A stretch of DNA of 64,000 nt from the NCBI RefSeq assembly GCF_009730915.1, contig NC_052482.1, positions 434,001 to 498,000 of the forward strand, in the 5' to 3' direction. The first letter of the stretch is position 1. Each line of letters begins with the position of its first letter. Under the pieces are notes generated by a model. The model worked only from the letters and a program-made list of their open reading frames with translations. It made no database searches and was not told the DNA's origin. The position numbers and the translations under genes were made by a program. Source of the DNA: Dioscorea cayenensis subsp. rotundata. Its lineage: Eukaryota > Streptophyta > Magnoliopsida > Dioscoreales > Dioscoreaceae. Of this stretch, positions 24,843 to 33,847 are shown piece by piece.

Positions 24843-25041
24843 TGGATTCCCAGATCCACAGCAACAAAAAAAAAAGGTACGCGGAATCGGATCTGTTGAG
24901 AAATAGTTGCGATTTTTTTTTTTGGTTTTCTTCTGAATAATCTAAAGATTTCCATGGAAATTAGGGTTTAAAAATTAGTAGATAATTAGAAAAACAAAAA
25001 AAAATCAAAGAATTTTTAGGGTTTTCATATCTCATACCTGC

Positions 25042-25043
<2 letters not shown>

Positions 25044-25081
<38 letters not shown>
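25044..25081. repeat. (GA)n tract upstream of the bHLH gene
   Basis: Nineteen GA units about 200 bases before the bHLH start codon. On the gene's sense strand this is (TC)n, a common plant promoter or leader element and a target of GAGA-binding BPC proteins. Confidence 0.85.
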
Positions 25082-25086
<5 letters not shown>

Positions 25087-25289
25087 AAGGGACTTTGTGT
25101 TACTCTCTTTCTATTTTATCTCCCGCCTATGAGATTTTTTTTGGACGGTTTTACCCTTAGAGATGTGAAGATGATCCTTGTTGGACGGAAATGCCCTTTA
25201 ATTGAACGATAATAATAATAATAATAATAATCTAGTTTTTCTAAGTTATTTGTAATTTACAATACCAATTGACTAATCTTTTAACTGTC

Positions 25290-25465
25290 CGTCTACTCTA
25301 CTGGAAAAGATGTGGTGTAGTACTACCGTCAAATATCTCGAGTTTAAATTTTACCAATGAATCATTAATTATTGGTTCACGCTGTAATTTCAAACCCTAC
25401 ATAATAGAGTGAGGATGTGTAAATTATATGTTAATACTTCTATTTTTAATAAACTAATTGTCTTT
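25290..25465 (+). mobile_element. Possible tRNA-derived SINE
   Basis: A 'GTGGTGTAGTACTACC' phrase followed by 'CGAGTTTAAATTTTACC' resembles decayed A and B boxes of a pol III promoter. The order 'ctcgagttt..aaccaatg' recalls plant Au-type SINEs. I do not see a clear target duplication. Low confidence. Confidence 0.25.
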
Positions 25466-26204
25466 GTTCCACTCATTAAAAAAAAACATGTATAAAAACA
25501 TTAAATAAAAATTTGAAAAAAAAATATATTTAATTGCATTTAATTTTATAAAATTTTTATTAAAAAATAATGGTATAAATTCTTTGCTAAATAAAGAATA
25601 AAAATAAAAAATAATTAATTGTTTTTAACATATATGATCTCAAATATTTATGTTGGCAATTAATTAATTGAATTGCATCATGTTACTTGTGTTATTCAGA
25701 TCTATGAATCGAGAGCAATCTAAAATTTTGGTTATGTGAAAATGAAAAGCTCTTATAATTTATTTTATATGAAATTATTATTTATATCCTCTGAAGGCAA
25801 AACTAGTCACTTTTTTAAGCTGTAAACGTCTGTTACTTGTACATTTCTTGTTTTTTTTTTTTTAATAATTATAATTTTAAATAATTTTTAGATTTTAGAT
25901 GTTTATTATCTGATTTTTTTAGCATTATCAATTTAAATGATAACATAGTATTGCTAGATTTTATTGGTCTAAATTAATAAAAAAAAAAATTGAAAAATAA
26001 AATTTAGTATATATATTTTAAATAATTGTTGTGTGTGCACGTTTAAATCTTACTCTCACTTGTTCTGTTAAATTTTATACATATTTTTGTTTTTTTAGAG
26101 ACATAGTCGCCAATTTTGTTAATAAAAAAATATCAGCGATAATCAATGAGTACTTAAATTTTATGATTTTATGGATATCACTAATTTTTTTTAAAACATC
26201 TCCG

Positions 26205-26426
26205 AAAAGTTAAATATGAAACTTTAAAATCAGGAGGTTTTGCCGGAGTAGCTTTTGTTTCCTTTTGGGTTAGGAGGAGACCCGTTGTTCCTCCATTACT
26301 GTCTGTTTTTTTTGTTTCCACAGCTAGTGAATGGTTTGTTGTACCTTCTGTTTTTACTTTAATACATGTGGTTCATCCACCTTTTCAAAAAGTTAAATAT
26401 GAAACTTTAAAATCAGGAGGTTTTGC
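26205..26426. mobile_element. 144-bp insertion flanked by a perfect 39-bp direct repeat
   Basis: The 39 bases 26205-26243 recur exactly at 26388-26426. Between them is a 144-base insert with T-rich blocks ('ctgttttttttgtttcc', 'ctgtttttactttaatac') and a short A run at its right edge. This is the pattern of a 5'-truncated LINE or other target-primed insertion, but 39 bases is long for a target duplication. The repeat and insert are seen; the mechanism is inferred. Confidence 0.7.
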
Positions 26427-27328
26427 TGCATGAGTTACCCATATGGGCAAAAATTCTCAGCTGAAATACAAATGTTTTGAAATCACTGGGTTTTCCGTAA
26501 AAATGTCATACAAAACCGCCTCCGAAATTAATGGTAATAAACGCAGGGGCCTTCCCCAAAAGTTTCACGGACTGAATTTCTGCAGAAACAACCCCGAAAA
26601 AGTTATATATATATATATATAACTTTTTTTTTTTCAAATAACTGCGTTTTATGCAAAAATGCCATTAAGTTTTTATATTTTGCAAAACAAATCCCATTAG
26701 TTGTTAATAAACGAAGGGTGTTTCCGCAAAAGTGACATGAGCTCGTGCAAAATGTAACAAAATTGTGGGATTATGCAGTATCGCCCTCACATTAATTCTT
26801 AATTTACTGATGGTGTTATTACAAAAGTTACATAAATTTGCGCATTTTTGCAAAATCAGCTCAGGTAATGTTAACTATAAAATATCAAAATCACTGGGTT
26901 TAGTCACAAAAACTCACATAAAGTTTTGTATGTTTGCAAAAAAAAAAACCCCAGAATTTCAAAATTACTAGTTTTTCTTCCGCCAAAACACATCAATGGC
27001 TCCTTCTTCAACTCCTCCCCTATTTCTCTGTTAGATTTTATATTTTGATACTAGTGGGCTCTATATGAATTTAGGGGTCTTATAACAAAAAGTCTCAAGA
27101 CTTAGTGGCTCAACCTCTATACCTATATATAAATCCATTACACTTTTATTACACAACTGATGTAGTACTATATGTCCAATACTCTCCATCCATTGAGATC
27201 AGCGAATCCACCTCCTCGGTCCCAGGTTTGCATCTCACAACCATCTCTTTGCCACAAACCCTAGAAAAATCATCTTACTAGCAACATCGTGATCTTCATA
27301 AACCCTAGAAATCAAATCAGGAATTGAA

Positions 27329-29311
27329 TCACCAGTAATCCATACAAGAGCATTCGCCATCTTTGAAAAGATGATATCTTGCTCGATCTCTCACAACAAT
27401 CTCTCTGCCATAAACCCTAGAAATCAGCTTAGAAACAAAATGACAATCTTCACAAACTCGCAGGTTCTTTGTTATCCTTATCATCTTCTCCGGCGAGCTG
27501 CTGATCAATCCAAAAGCAATGGCGAGCTTCTCACTGTGGTAGCTAATTGCATTCTCTTTCTCTTCTTCATCAAAGATCTCCAGCGTTACATCTCTGGTTT
27601 TTGGAACATAGCCTTGTTCCATCTTCAACCTCTTCAGCACCTCCTTCAATTTGGTGTGTATCTCTTTGGCGTTGGGATGCCGATGATCTCCGGCGATGAA
27701 CTCATGGACAACACCTTCACATTCGATTAAGCTCACGCCGGGGATTGTCTTTATTCCTCTGCACTTCATCAGTTTCCTCAGTTTCGAAACATCGTCCCAT
27801 CGATGAGCCTTTGCATAGATATTCGATAGCACAGCGTATCGGCCGCTGTTCTCCGGCTCTAGCTCAAGTAGAATTTTGGCAACTCTTTCACCGAGCTCGG
27901 CATTGCCATGGATTCTACAAGCTCCTAAGAGTGCTCCCCAAACTACTGCATTTGGCTTCATTGGCATAGAATTTATCATGCTCTCAGCTTCTTCCAACAG
28001 TCCAGCTCGGCCTAAGAGATCGACCATACATCCGTAATGCTCTGTTGTTGGCGCAATACCGAAGTCTTTCTCCATTGAATTGATATGCTTGTAGCCTTCA
28101 TCAACCAAGCCGGTGTGTGCGCAAGCATTCAATACGGCTATGAAGGTGATAGCATTCGGCTTGATGTTCTCCTTTTGCATAATTGCAAAGAATTCGAGTG
28201 CTTCATTGGCTCTCCCGTGGATTGCAAACCCGCTGATCATCGCATTCCAAGTAAAGACCTGTTTATGCTGTCGAATCTTCTTGAAGACCACCGATGCGAA
28301 GTCCAAATGCCCGCACTTTGCATACATATCAACCAAAGATGTTCCTAGAACAGGGTCTAATTGTTTGAAGTTTCGATCAATATAAGCGTGGATCCATCGG
28401 CCTTGCTCTAAAGCACAGACATTGGCGCAAGCAGTGAGAGCAGACGATAACACAAACTTATCGATCGTCACTCCTTCCTTCAACATCCTCCTGAACATCA
28501 ACAGAGCATCAGTGAAACAACCACATTGAACATATCCATTGATTATGGCACTCCAAGAAACTCCATCTCTTTGCGGCATATCATCAAACAGTTTTTTCGA
28601 CTCATCAATCATTCCATTTCTCACATACCCGGATATCATTGCATTCCAGGACCTGATGTTCCTACAAGGCATAACATCAAACAACTCCTTAGAAGCAACA
28701 AGATCACCATTTTTCACATATCCATCGATCATCGCATTCCAACAAGCCGAGTCTGAACAAGGAGTTAGCATTCTCTTCGCCTCGGCCATCATCCCACAAG
28801 CACCATACATCTGAATTGCCGCACTCTTGATATACTTATCCCCGCCGAGCCCTTGCTTGATCAAGTGCGCAAGAAACTGCTTCCCTTCGTCGATCGCCTC
28901 AGCGGCATTGCATGCATTGAGAACCAAAGGGAAGGTGTAGTTATTTGGTATTGAACCTTGAATTATCATGTGGTGATAAGCAAGGATAGCTTGATGAGGA
29001 TAATTGTTATCAATGCAAGCTCTGATGAGGGAGTTCCAGAGAAAGACATGTGGTTGGGGCACTTGGTCAAACACTTTGAGTGCTGTGATGAATGAGTTGA
29101 GGTTTGGATTGGAGTAGTGTTTGATGAGGGATCCTGAGATGTAGTTGTCTTGGAAATGGGATAGCTTGATGAGCATAGCATGGGTTTGTTTGAGAAGGTG
29201 GAGGGAGTGGTGGCATTTGGTGTCAAGAAGGTGAGTTAGGGACTCTTTGTTTAGGGTTTGGGGATGGTTAGGGTTGTTGGCTGTGAATTGAGCTTCAATG
29301 GAGGCTGCCAT
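27329..29311 (-). CDS. PPR protein, PLS class with E and DYW domains
   Basis: Intronless 660-aa pentatricopeptide repeat protein, typical of plant organelle RNA editing factors. The first ~30 residues could serve for organelle targeting, though the region is not strongly Arg/Ser-rich. PLS-type repeats run from about residue 55 to 490 with recurrent 'WNAMI(S/D)GYV(K/R)NG' motifs. The E/E+ region with its PG box ('PGVSLIECEGVVHEFIAGD') follows near residue 535. The C-terminal DYW deaminase-like domain has the zinc motif (His-x-Glu in 'YHSEKLAIAFGL', Cys-x2-Cys in 'CEDCH') and ends CSCMDYW, where many members have CSC(G/N)DYW. It should bind one or a few organellar transcripts and convert C to U; the target and the organelle cannot be told here. 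Confidence 0.93.
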   Translation of the reverse strand: MAASIEAQFTANNPNHPQTLNKESLTHLLDTKCHHSLHLLKQTHAMLIKLSHFQDNYISGSLIKHYSNPNLNSFITALKVFDQVPQPHVFLWNSLIRACIDNNYPHQAILAYHHMIIQGSIPNNYTFPLVLNACNAAEAIDEGKQFLAHLIKQGLGGDKYIKSAAIQMYGACGMMAEAKRMLTPCSDSACWNAMIDGYVKNGDLVASKELFDVMPCRNIRSWNAMISGYVRNGMIDESKKLFDDMPQRDGVSWSAIINGYVQCGCFTDALLMFRRMLKEGVTIDKFVLSSALTACANVCALEQGRWIHAYIDRNFKQLDPVLGTSLVDMYAKCGHLDFASVVFKKIRQHKQVFTWNAMISGFAIHGRANEALEFFAIMQKENIKPNAITFIAVLNACAHTGLVDEGYKHINSMEKDFGIAPTTEHYGCMVDLLGRAGLLEEAESMINSMPMKPNAVVWGALLGACRIHGNAELGERVAKILLELEPENSGRYAVLSNIYAKAHRWDDVSKLRKLMKCRGIKTIPGVSLIECEGVVHEFIAGDHRHPNAKEIHTKLKEVLKRLKMEQGYVPKTRDVTLEIFDEEEKENAISYHSEKLAIAFGLISSSPEKMIRITKNLRVCEDCHFVSKLISRVYGREIVVRDRARYHLFKDGECSCMDYW

Positions 29312-30054
29312 GAAGGATGATGATGGATGGATGGATAGAGGTTGATGATGGGTAGATATTATTTGGGAGGTTTGAAGGAATATTATTATGATGTATTTAT
29401 TTCTAAATTTTTGGTATATATATATATATATATATTTTGTGGATATACCAAATTTTTGTCACCTTTAGTTATTGATTTTTTTTTTTCTTAAAGAACATGT
29501 GGTTCTCGCCGTTTGTAAAAAATTATCAAAATACTAAACTTCCTTTATTCTTGCTATGATTTATTTTCATAGGATATAAAAACCATTTAAGTTACAATTA
29601 GAGTTGATTTGAATGATGTTTAATTAGTACATATTTTAATAAAAAAAATAAAAATAAAATAATAAATTTAAATTAATAGAATTAAATGTTTTGACACTTT
29701 TTTTTAAAAATAGTTTACAACTTAAATCACAAATCCCGAATTAATAAAGAGACAAATCACACAGTTGTTTAACAAAATTTCTCCAATAATACATCATTAG
29801 CATGAGAACACACAAAAAAAAAAAAACATAAACATAAAAATTGGGATTAATAACTAAAGTAGATAATTATTAAAATTTCTCAAGTTTTGCCATAGGATGT
29901 ATAGGAAGACCTTTATGAATACTTCTATGCAAAGTACAATTATAAGCTCATGACTAGGTCTCATGAAAGTGCAAATTAGTTGTTACAGTGTATAGAGTTC
30001 TCTCTTGTTTCAGATCATCATCATATTAAAAGAAAATACATAGAAAACAAAAGA
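29312..30054. other. AT-rich intergenic DNA
   Basis: Contains the upstream region of the PPR gene on the left and the probable 3' UTR of the hydratase-family gene on the right. Nothing else is recognisable. Confidence 0.55.
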
Positions 30055-32178
30055 TTATAGTTTCGAAGAAGTCTTCTTCTTCGAACCACTTCGACCGGAA
30101 ATAAATTCCTGCATTTTTGCAAATTGCTCTTTGCTCATTCCATCGTAGTAGCTGTGACCTCTCTCCTGAAAATTGCGGCACAATATAACATAAGGTTTAA
30201 GATATTATACTCGTGTATCGACACTTGAACCATAAGCAATACATAACCACATTTTCACAAATTGTACTGAATCACAGTTTCAGTCAACCATAGAAATTAA
30301 ACTTGACGATACCTTTTCAAGGGCAAGAGCATGACGTAGGTCCAGTTTAAAGCCGTCGTTTATAACCGATTTATATCTCAGCACCATGTCTCTGTTGTTT
30401 CTTAGTATAGCTTGTGCAACCTCTTTTGCTTTCTTTAACACTTCACTGTTGTCAACGACATGGTTGACGAGTCCCCATTTCTCCGCCATCTCTGCGGTTA
30501 TAGGCATAGCGGTAAGTGACACTTCTCGAGCCCTGCTTACTCCTATAACGCGTGATAGTTTTTGAGATAGACCCCATGAGGGGAATATGCCGAACCTGGA
30601 CCATGAATGTAAACATCAAAGGTTTTAGTTGGAAATATAGATCACCAGCAAATTCGAAAATAAAACTATTTTTAGTCACATCTTGCATTGACTCAATTCT
30701 ATGATCATAGTGGGCATTTGAATATATATATAAAATCTTCAATTTTAGTGAATCACGAATGCTTTATTATTTTCTAAATCAATCTCATCAAATTGCATGC
30801 TAAACTATGATGACGATGATTCCACAAAATTATCACTGCTGGTGAATTAATGCCCATAAAGATACACTAAGTAAGTTTTTTTTTCAAATGATAATAATAG
30901 TCATACCTATTTAACCAGAGTTGCTATAATGTTAGCATTCATAGTAGCAAATGAATCACAACTTCCCCCTTTTATGTCTCTCAAACATGATTTTAATGTC
31001 GAATAGTTTATCATGATAAGGATTGTTTGGTGCACAGAATAAATGGCTAGCAATGATCTATAACTCATAAGCAGACAGACTACTACAAACATCAACAAAT
31101 TCAATCAGGAAATATTGATGGCTTGAAATTTCTCAAGTAAAACAAACTATTAGTCACATTGTTGATTGACTGAATTCTATGATCAGTTGATCACTAAAGG
31201 ACTTCAAAGTCCTTATCAAACCTATAATTTTGGTAAAATTTTAAGGCTAAAAACACAACAATAAACCCCAATCCATCTGCCATGCTTCACAAATTTCACA
31301 CAAACTTATGATATCAATAATTCCATGAAATCCTCACTGCTAGTGAAGAAATTTCCATAATAGTAACCTTTTTTTGGAAAAGAAAAAATAATATCTTGAT
31401 ACAAAGTTGCCTTATTTTGAAGAAAATGATTGTTTAATGTCAACATCGATCCTAGTAAATAGTAATGAAGCAAAAGTTCCCATTTTTATGTCTTCAGAAC
31501 ATGATTTAATGCTAAATAATTTATCAATTCAGGGATTGCTTGGCATACAAATCAAGTGTCCTGAAATAATCTATAAAATCAACAAAAGACTCAATCAAAC
31601 AAACATTTTTCCTGAAAATTTTGCATGATCTCTGATTAACAACAACTTGAATCGCAATCAAAATAAACAGACAATAATTTTAGGTCACTTGTTTTGATTA
31701 GAGAAAAAAAAAAGCCCTGAAAATTTTGCTAATTTTGGAAAAAAAAAGGGATTAATTTGGGAAATTAGGGATTGAAGAGTAGATACCTCGCGTGGGTGTC
31801 GATGAACTTGGTGTCTTTCCCAGCAACGAGGATATCACAAGCAAGCGCGATCTCGAAGCCAGCGGTGACGGCGAATCCATTGATAGCCCCGATGATGGGC
31901 TTCCGGCAGTGCTCCATCTGGAAGACGGTATCCGAGTCATCGTCCTTGACGTCGCCCTTGAAGACCTCCTCCGCCGCCGTGAGATCCACGCCGGAGCAGA
32001 AAGCTCGGCCACGGCCAGTGATGACGATGGCTCCCACCGTATCGTCCCCATCGAGCACCTTGAAAACGCGAGCGAGATCCACGATCATCTGTCTCGTGAG
32101 AGAGTTGAGGGATTTGGGGCGGTTGATGGTCACCACCGCCACGCCGGAGTCCTCCCGCTCCACCACGATGAGCTCCAT
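30055..32178 (-). CDS. Peroxisomal enoyl-CoA hydratase/isomerase family protein (ECHIA-like)
   Basis: Three exons on the minus strand: 32178-31787, 30595-30313 and 30165-30055, all GT/AG, giving 261 aa. The crotonase fold motifs are present: 'FCSGVDLTAAE' (about 60-70, oxyanion region) and 'GAINGFAVTAGFEIALACDI' (97-116) with Glu109 at the first catalytic glutamate position. The segment that carries the second catalytic Glu in classical hydratases reads 'THARFGIFPSWGLSQKL' and has no glutamate, so hydratase activity is not assured. The last exon ends in Ser-Lys-Leu, a textbook PTS1 signal, so the enzyme should be in peroxisomes. It resembles Arabidopsis ECHIA (At4g16210). Intron 1 is long (1.19 kb) and AT-rich. 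The gene is divergent from the pectinesterase gene. Confidence 0.9.
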
Positions 32179-32342
32179 CGCCGGCGATCGGAGTTCTCAG
32201 AAGAGAACGATGAAAAAGAAGCACCTTTTGAGTGAACTCTTTTTATGTACATTGAAATTCTCATTCAGACCCCTAAAAAAATGTTTAATTTTTTAATCCC
32301 TAAACATTAAATTTTATATTTTATTAAATCTCAGAATAATTG

Positions 32343-32387
<45 letters not shown>

Positions 32388-33137
32388 TACTCATATAATT
32401 CAAATATGTGGAATTTATGAATAATTTTCTGTTTTTTATCTGTATTTATTGAAATATTTAACTTGTGGAAATTGCGTAGGGACTTGAAAATAAGTTAATA
32501 CTATTCAAGGACATCGAGGAAATTTGACATATTTCGTAGCGTGTGGGTTTTGGTCACATATGATGCACTAAGGAGTATGTTAAAAAGTCAAAAGTGATTA
32601 CGTGGCTATCATATGTTTGACGTGTATCGAGATGATTGTAAAGTTTGGGTCTTGTACAACTGGTCAGTAGTTGACACGTGGCATATAAAGGATAGTTAGA
32701 CTATTCTCAGGATCATGATCATAATTTAGCGTTCGGATGAGTTGGGAAACTGGTAGTGTTGAAGTGCAAAAAAGCCCTTACCATTCCATATAATTACATA
32801 TTCTTCTCTGAATTAGAATTTATTTACTTTAAAATTAAAATTTAAATAATCTTTGTATTTATAATATTTTAGCTCGTGTTCTTGGCCTATTGCTACTGAG
32901 TTTATTTCGAAGAAAAACAAAGCTCAAATCTAAAAACCACTTAATAAAGTAACTAAGGTAAAGACGCATGTGCTTGTTTAAGCTGGTTACATTTTGTAAA
33001 AATAAAAATAAAATTTAAATTCATATATATTTATCTATAATAATATGAAATTTACGGTAGGTGGTACATACAATGTTTGTAAAATTATATCAAGATTAAC
33101 CATATTATTATCATTATTATTATTATTATCCATTTTT
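32179..33137. other. Divergent upstream region between hydratase and pectinesterase genes
   Basis: About 1.6 kb, including the SINE listed separately, separates the two divergent start codons. The left part has a (TA)n tract (32345-32385). From about 32500 to 32760 it is less AT-rich and has CACGTGG/ACGTGTC-type bZIP motifs near 32620 and 32680. No gene is seen. Confidence 0.5.
32345..32385. repeat. (TA)n microsatellite
   Basis: About 40 bases of alternating TA some 170 bases upstream of the hydratase-family start codon. Confidence 0.93.
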
Positions 33138-33322
33138 AATAACTTTAATTGAATAATAGACAATGACGTCTTTTTTATGAATATTATAGAAATCCCGGGT
33201 GAACGGTGTATGAACAGTACATGGAACAGTACTGTTGGGGGAGAGATTTGAACCCATGACCTCCCCCTTACACTTTGATGTCATACCATTAGGCTATCCA
33301 ATGGTTGACAATAACTTTAATT
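33138..33322 (-). mobile_element. tRNA-derived SINE with 13-bp target duplication
   Basis: On the minus strand the pol III A box TAGCCTAATGG (33286-33296) is followed about 31 bases later by the B box GGGTTCAAATC (33245-33255), the arrangement of a tRNA-derived SINE head. AATAACTTTAATT occurs at 33138-33150 and again at 33310-33322, a 13-base direct repeat that fits a target duplication and bounds a 159-base element. The body carries an 'aacagtactgtt'-type inverted motif. It sits about 0.5 kb upstream of the pectinesterase start. Confidence 0.7.
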
Positions 33323-33792
33323 TTAGTTGTATATATTTTCTTTTATAACATGTTCACTTTATTGTTTTCATTTAAGCATGATTATTATGTATAAATCTTT
33401 TCCGTATAACTTTTTGTAATTAAATATCTAATTTACTTCATTAAAAATCTTATTTCCATATTTTATAAGATTTATTAAGATTTTCATTAGCACAAAATCA
33501 AGGCTATTTTGTTTCCTCAATAGAAACTATTACATTAGAAAACTAATTAACACCATCAAAGGACATTTTCTATTATTATAATTAATTATACTATATATTT
33601 TTTATTTTGTTCATAATAAGAATTATTTCCCTCCATATCTAATAAGGAACTCAATCGAAATCATCAAACGTAATCAAATAAACTAAGGATCAAGATAATA
33701 AATTATAAGGAAATTAAATACATACAATGAACAGAGAATTTCTTAAATGAACATTTTTTCTTTTATGGATTATTTTTTTATGTATATTTCCA

Positions 33793-33801
33793 TTATATAT
33801 A
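33793..33801 (+). promoter_or_regulatory. TATA box of the pectinesterase gene
   Basis: TTATATATA lies 55 bases before the ATG at 33848. A transcription start about 30 bases downstream of it would fall after the ATG codons at 33815 and 33821, which is why I prefer 33848 (or 33830) as the start. Confidence 0.45.
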
Positions 33802-33847
33802 CAGCTTAACCTCAATGTTCATGAACCAAATGTATATCAAAAACAAG

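Larger units (their letters stand above)
24843..27328. other. bHLH upstream region and repeat-derived DNA
   Basis: The first 250 bases are the likely 5' leader and promoter of the bHLH gene, including telo-box AAACCCTA motifs and a (GA)n tract that is CT in the sense of the gene. The rest is AT-rich with a SINE-like segment, a short insertion bounded by a 39-base direct repeat, and at about 26430-26970 a degenerate series of 'tttgcaaaa(a/t)...aaatcac' phrases that looks like old tandem duplication. No gene is seen. Confidence 0.5.

Noticed and set aside
24486-24940. Plus-strand ORFs opposite the bHLH gene
   Set aside because: Shadows of the coding strand; no independent support.
28085-28814. 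Plus-strand ORFs within the DYW PPR gene
   Set aside because: Antisense shadows of the PPR repeats.
31772-32296. Long plus-strand ORFs over the hydratase-family first exon
   Set aside because: They are shadows of the GC-rich minus-strand exon, which carries the real crotonase motifs.
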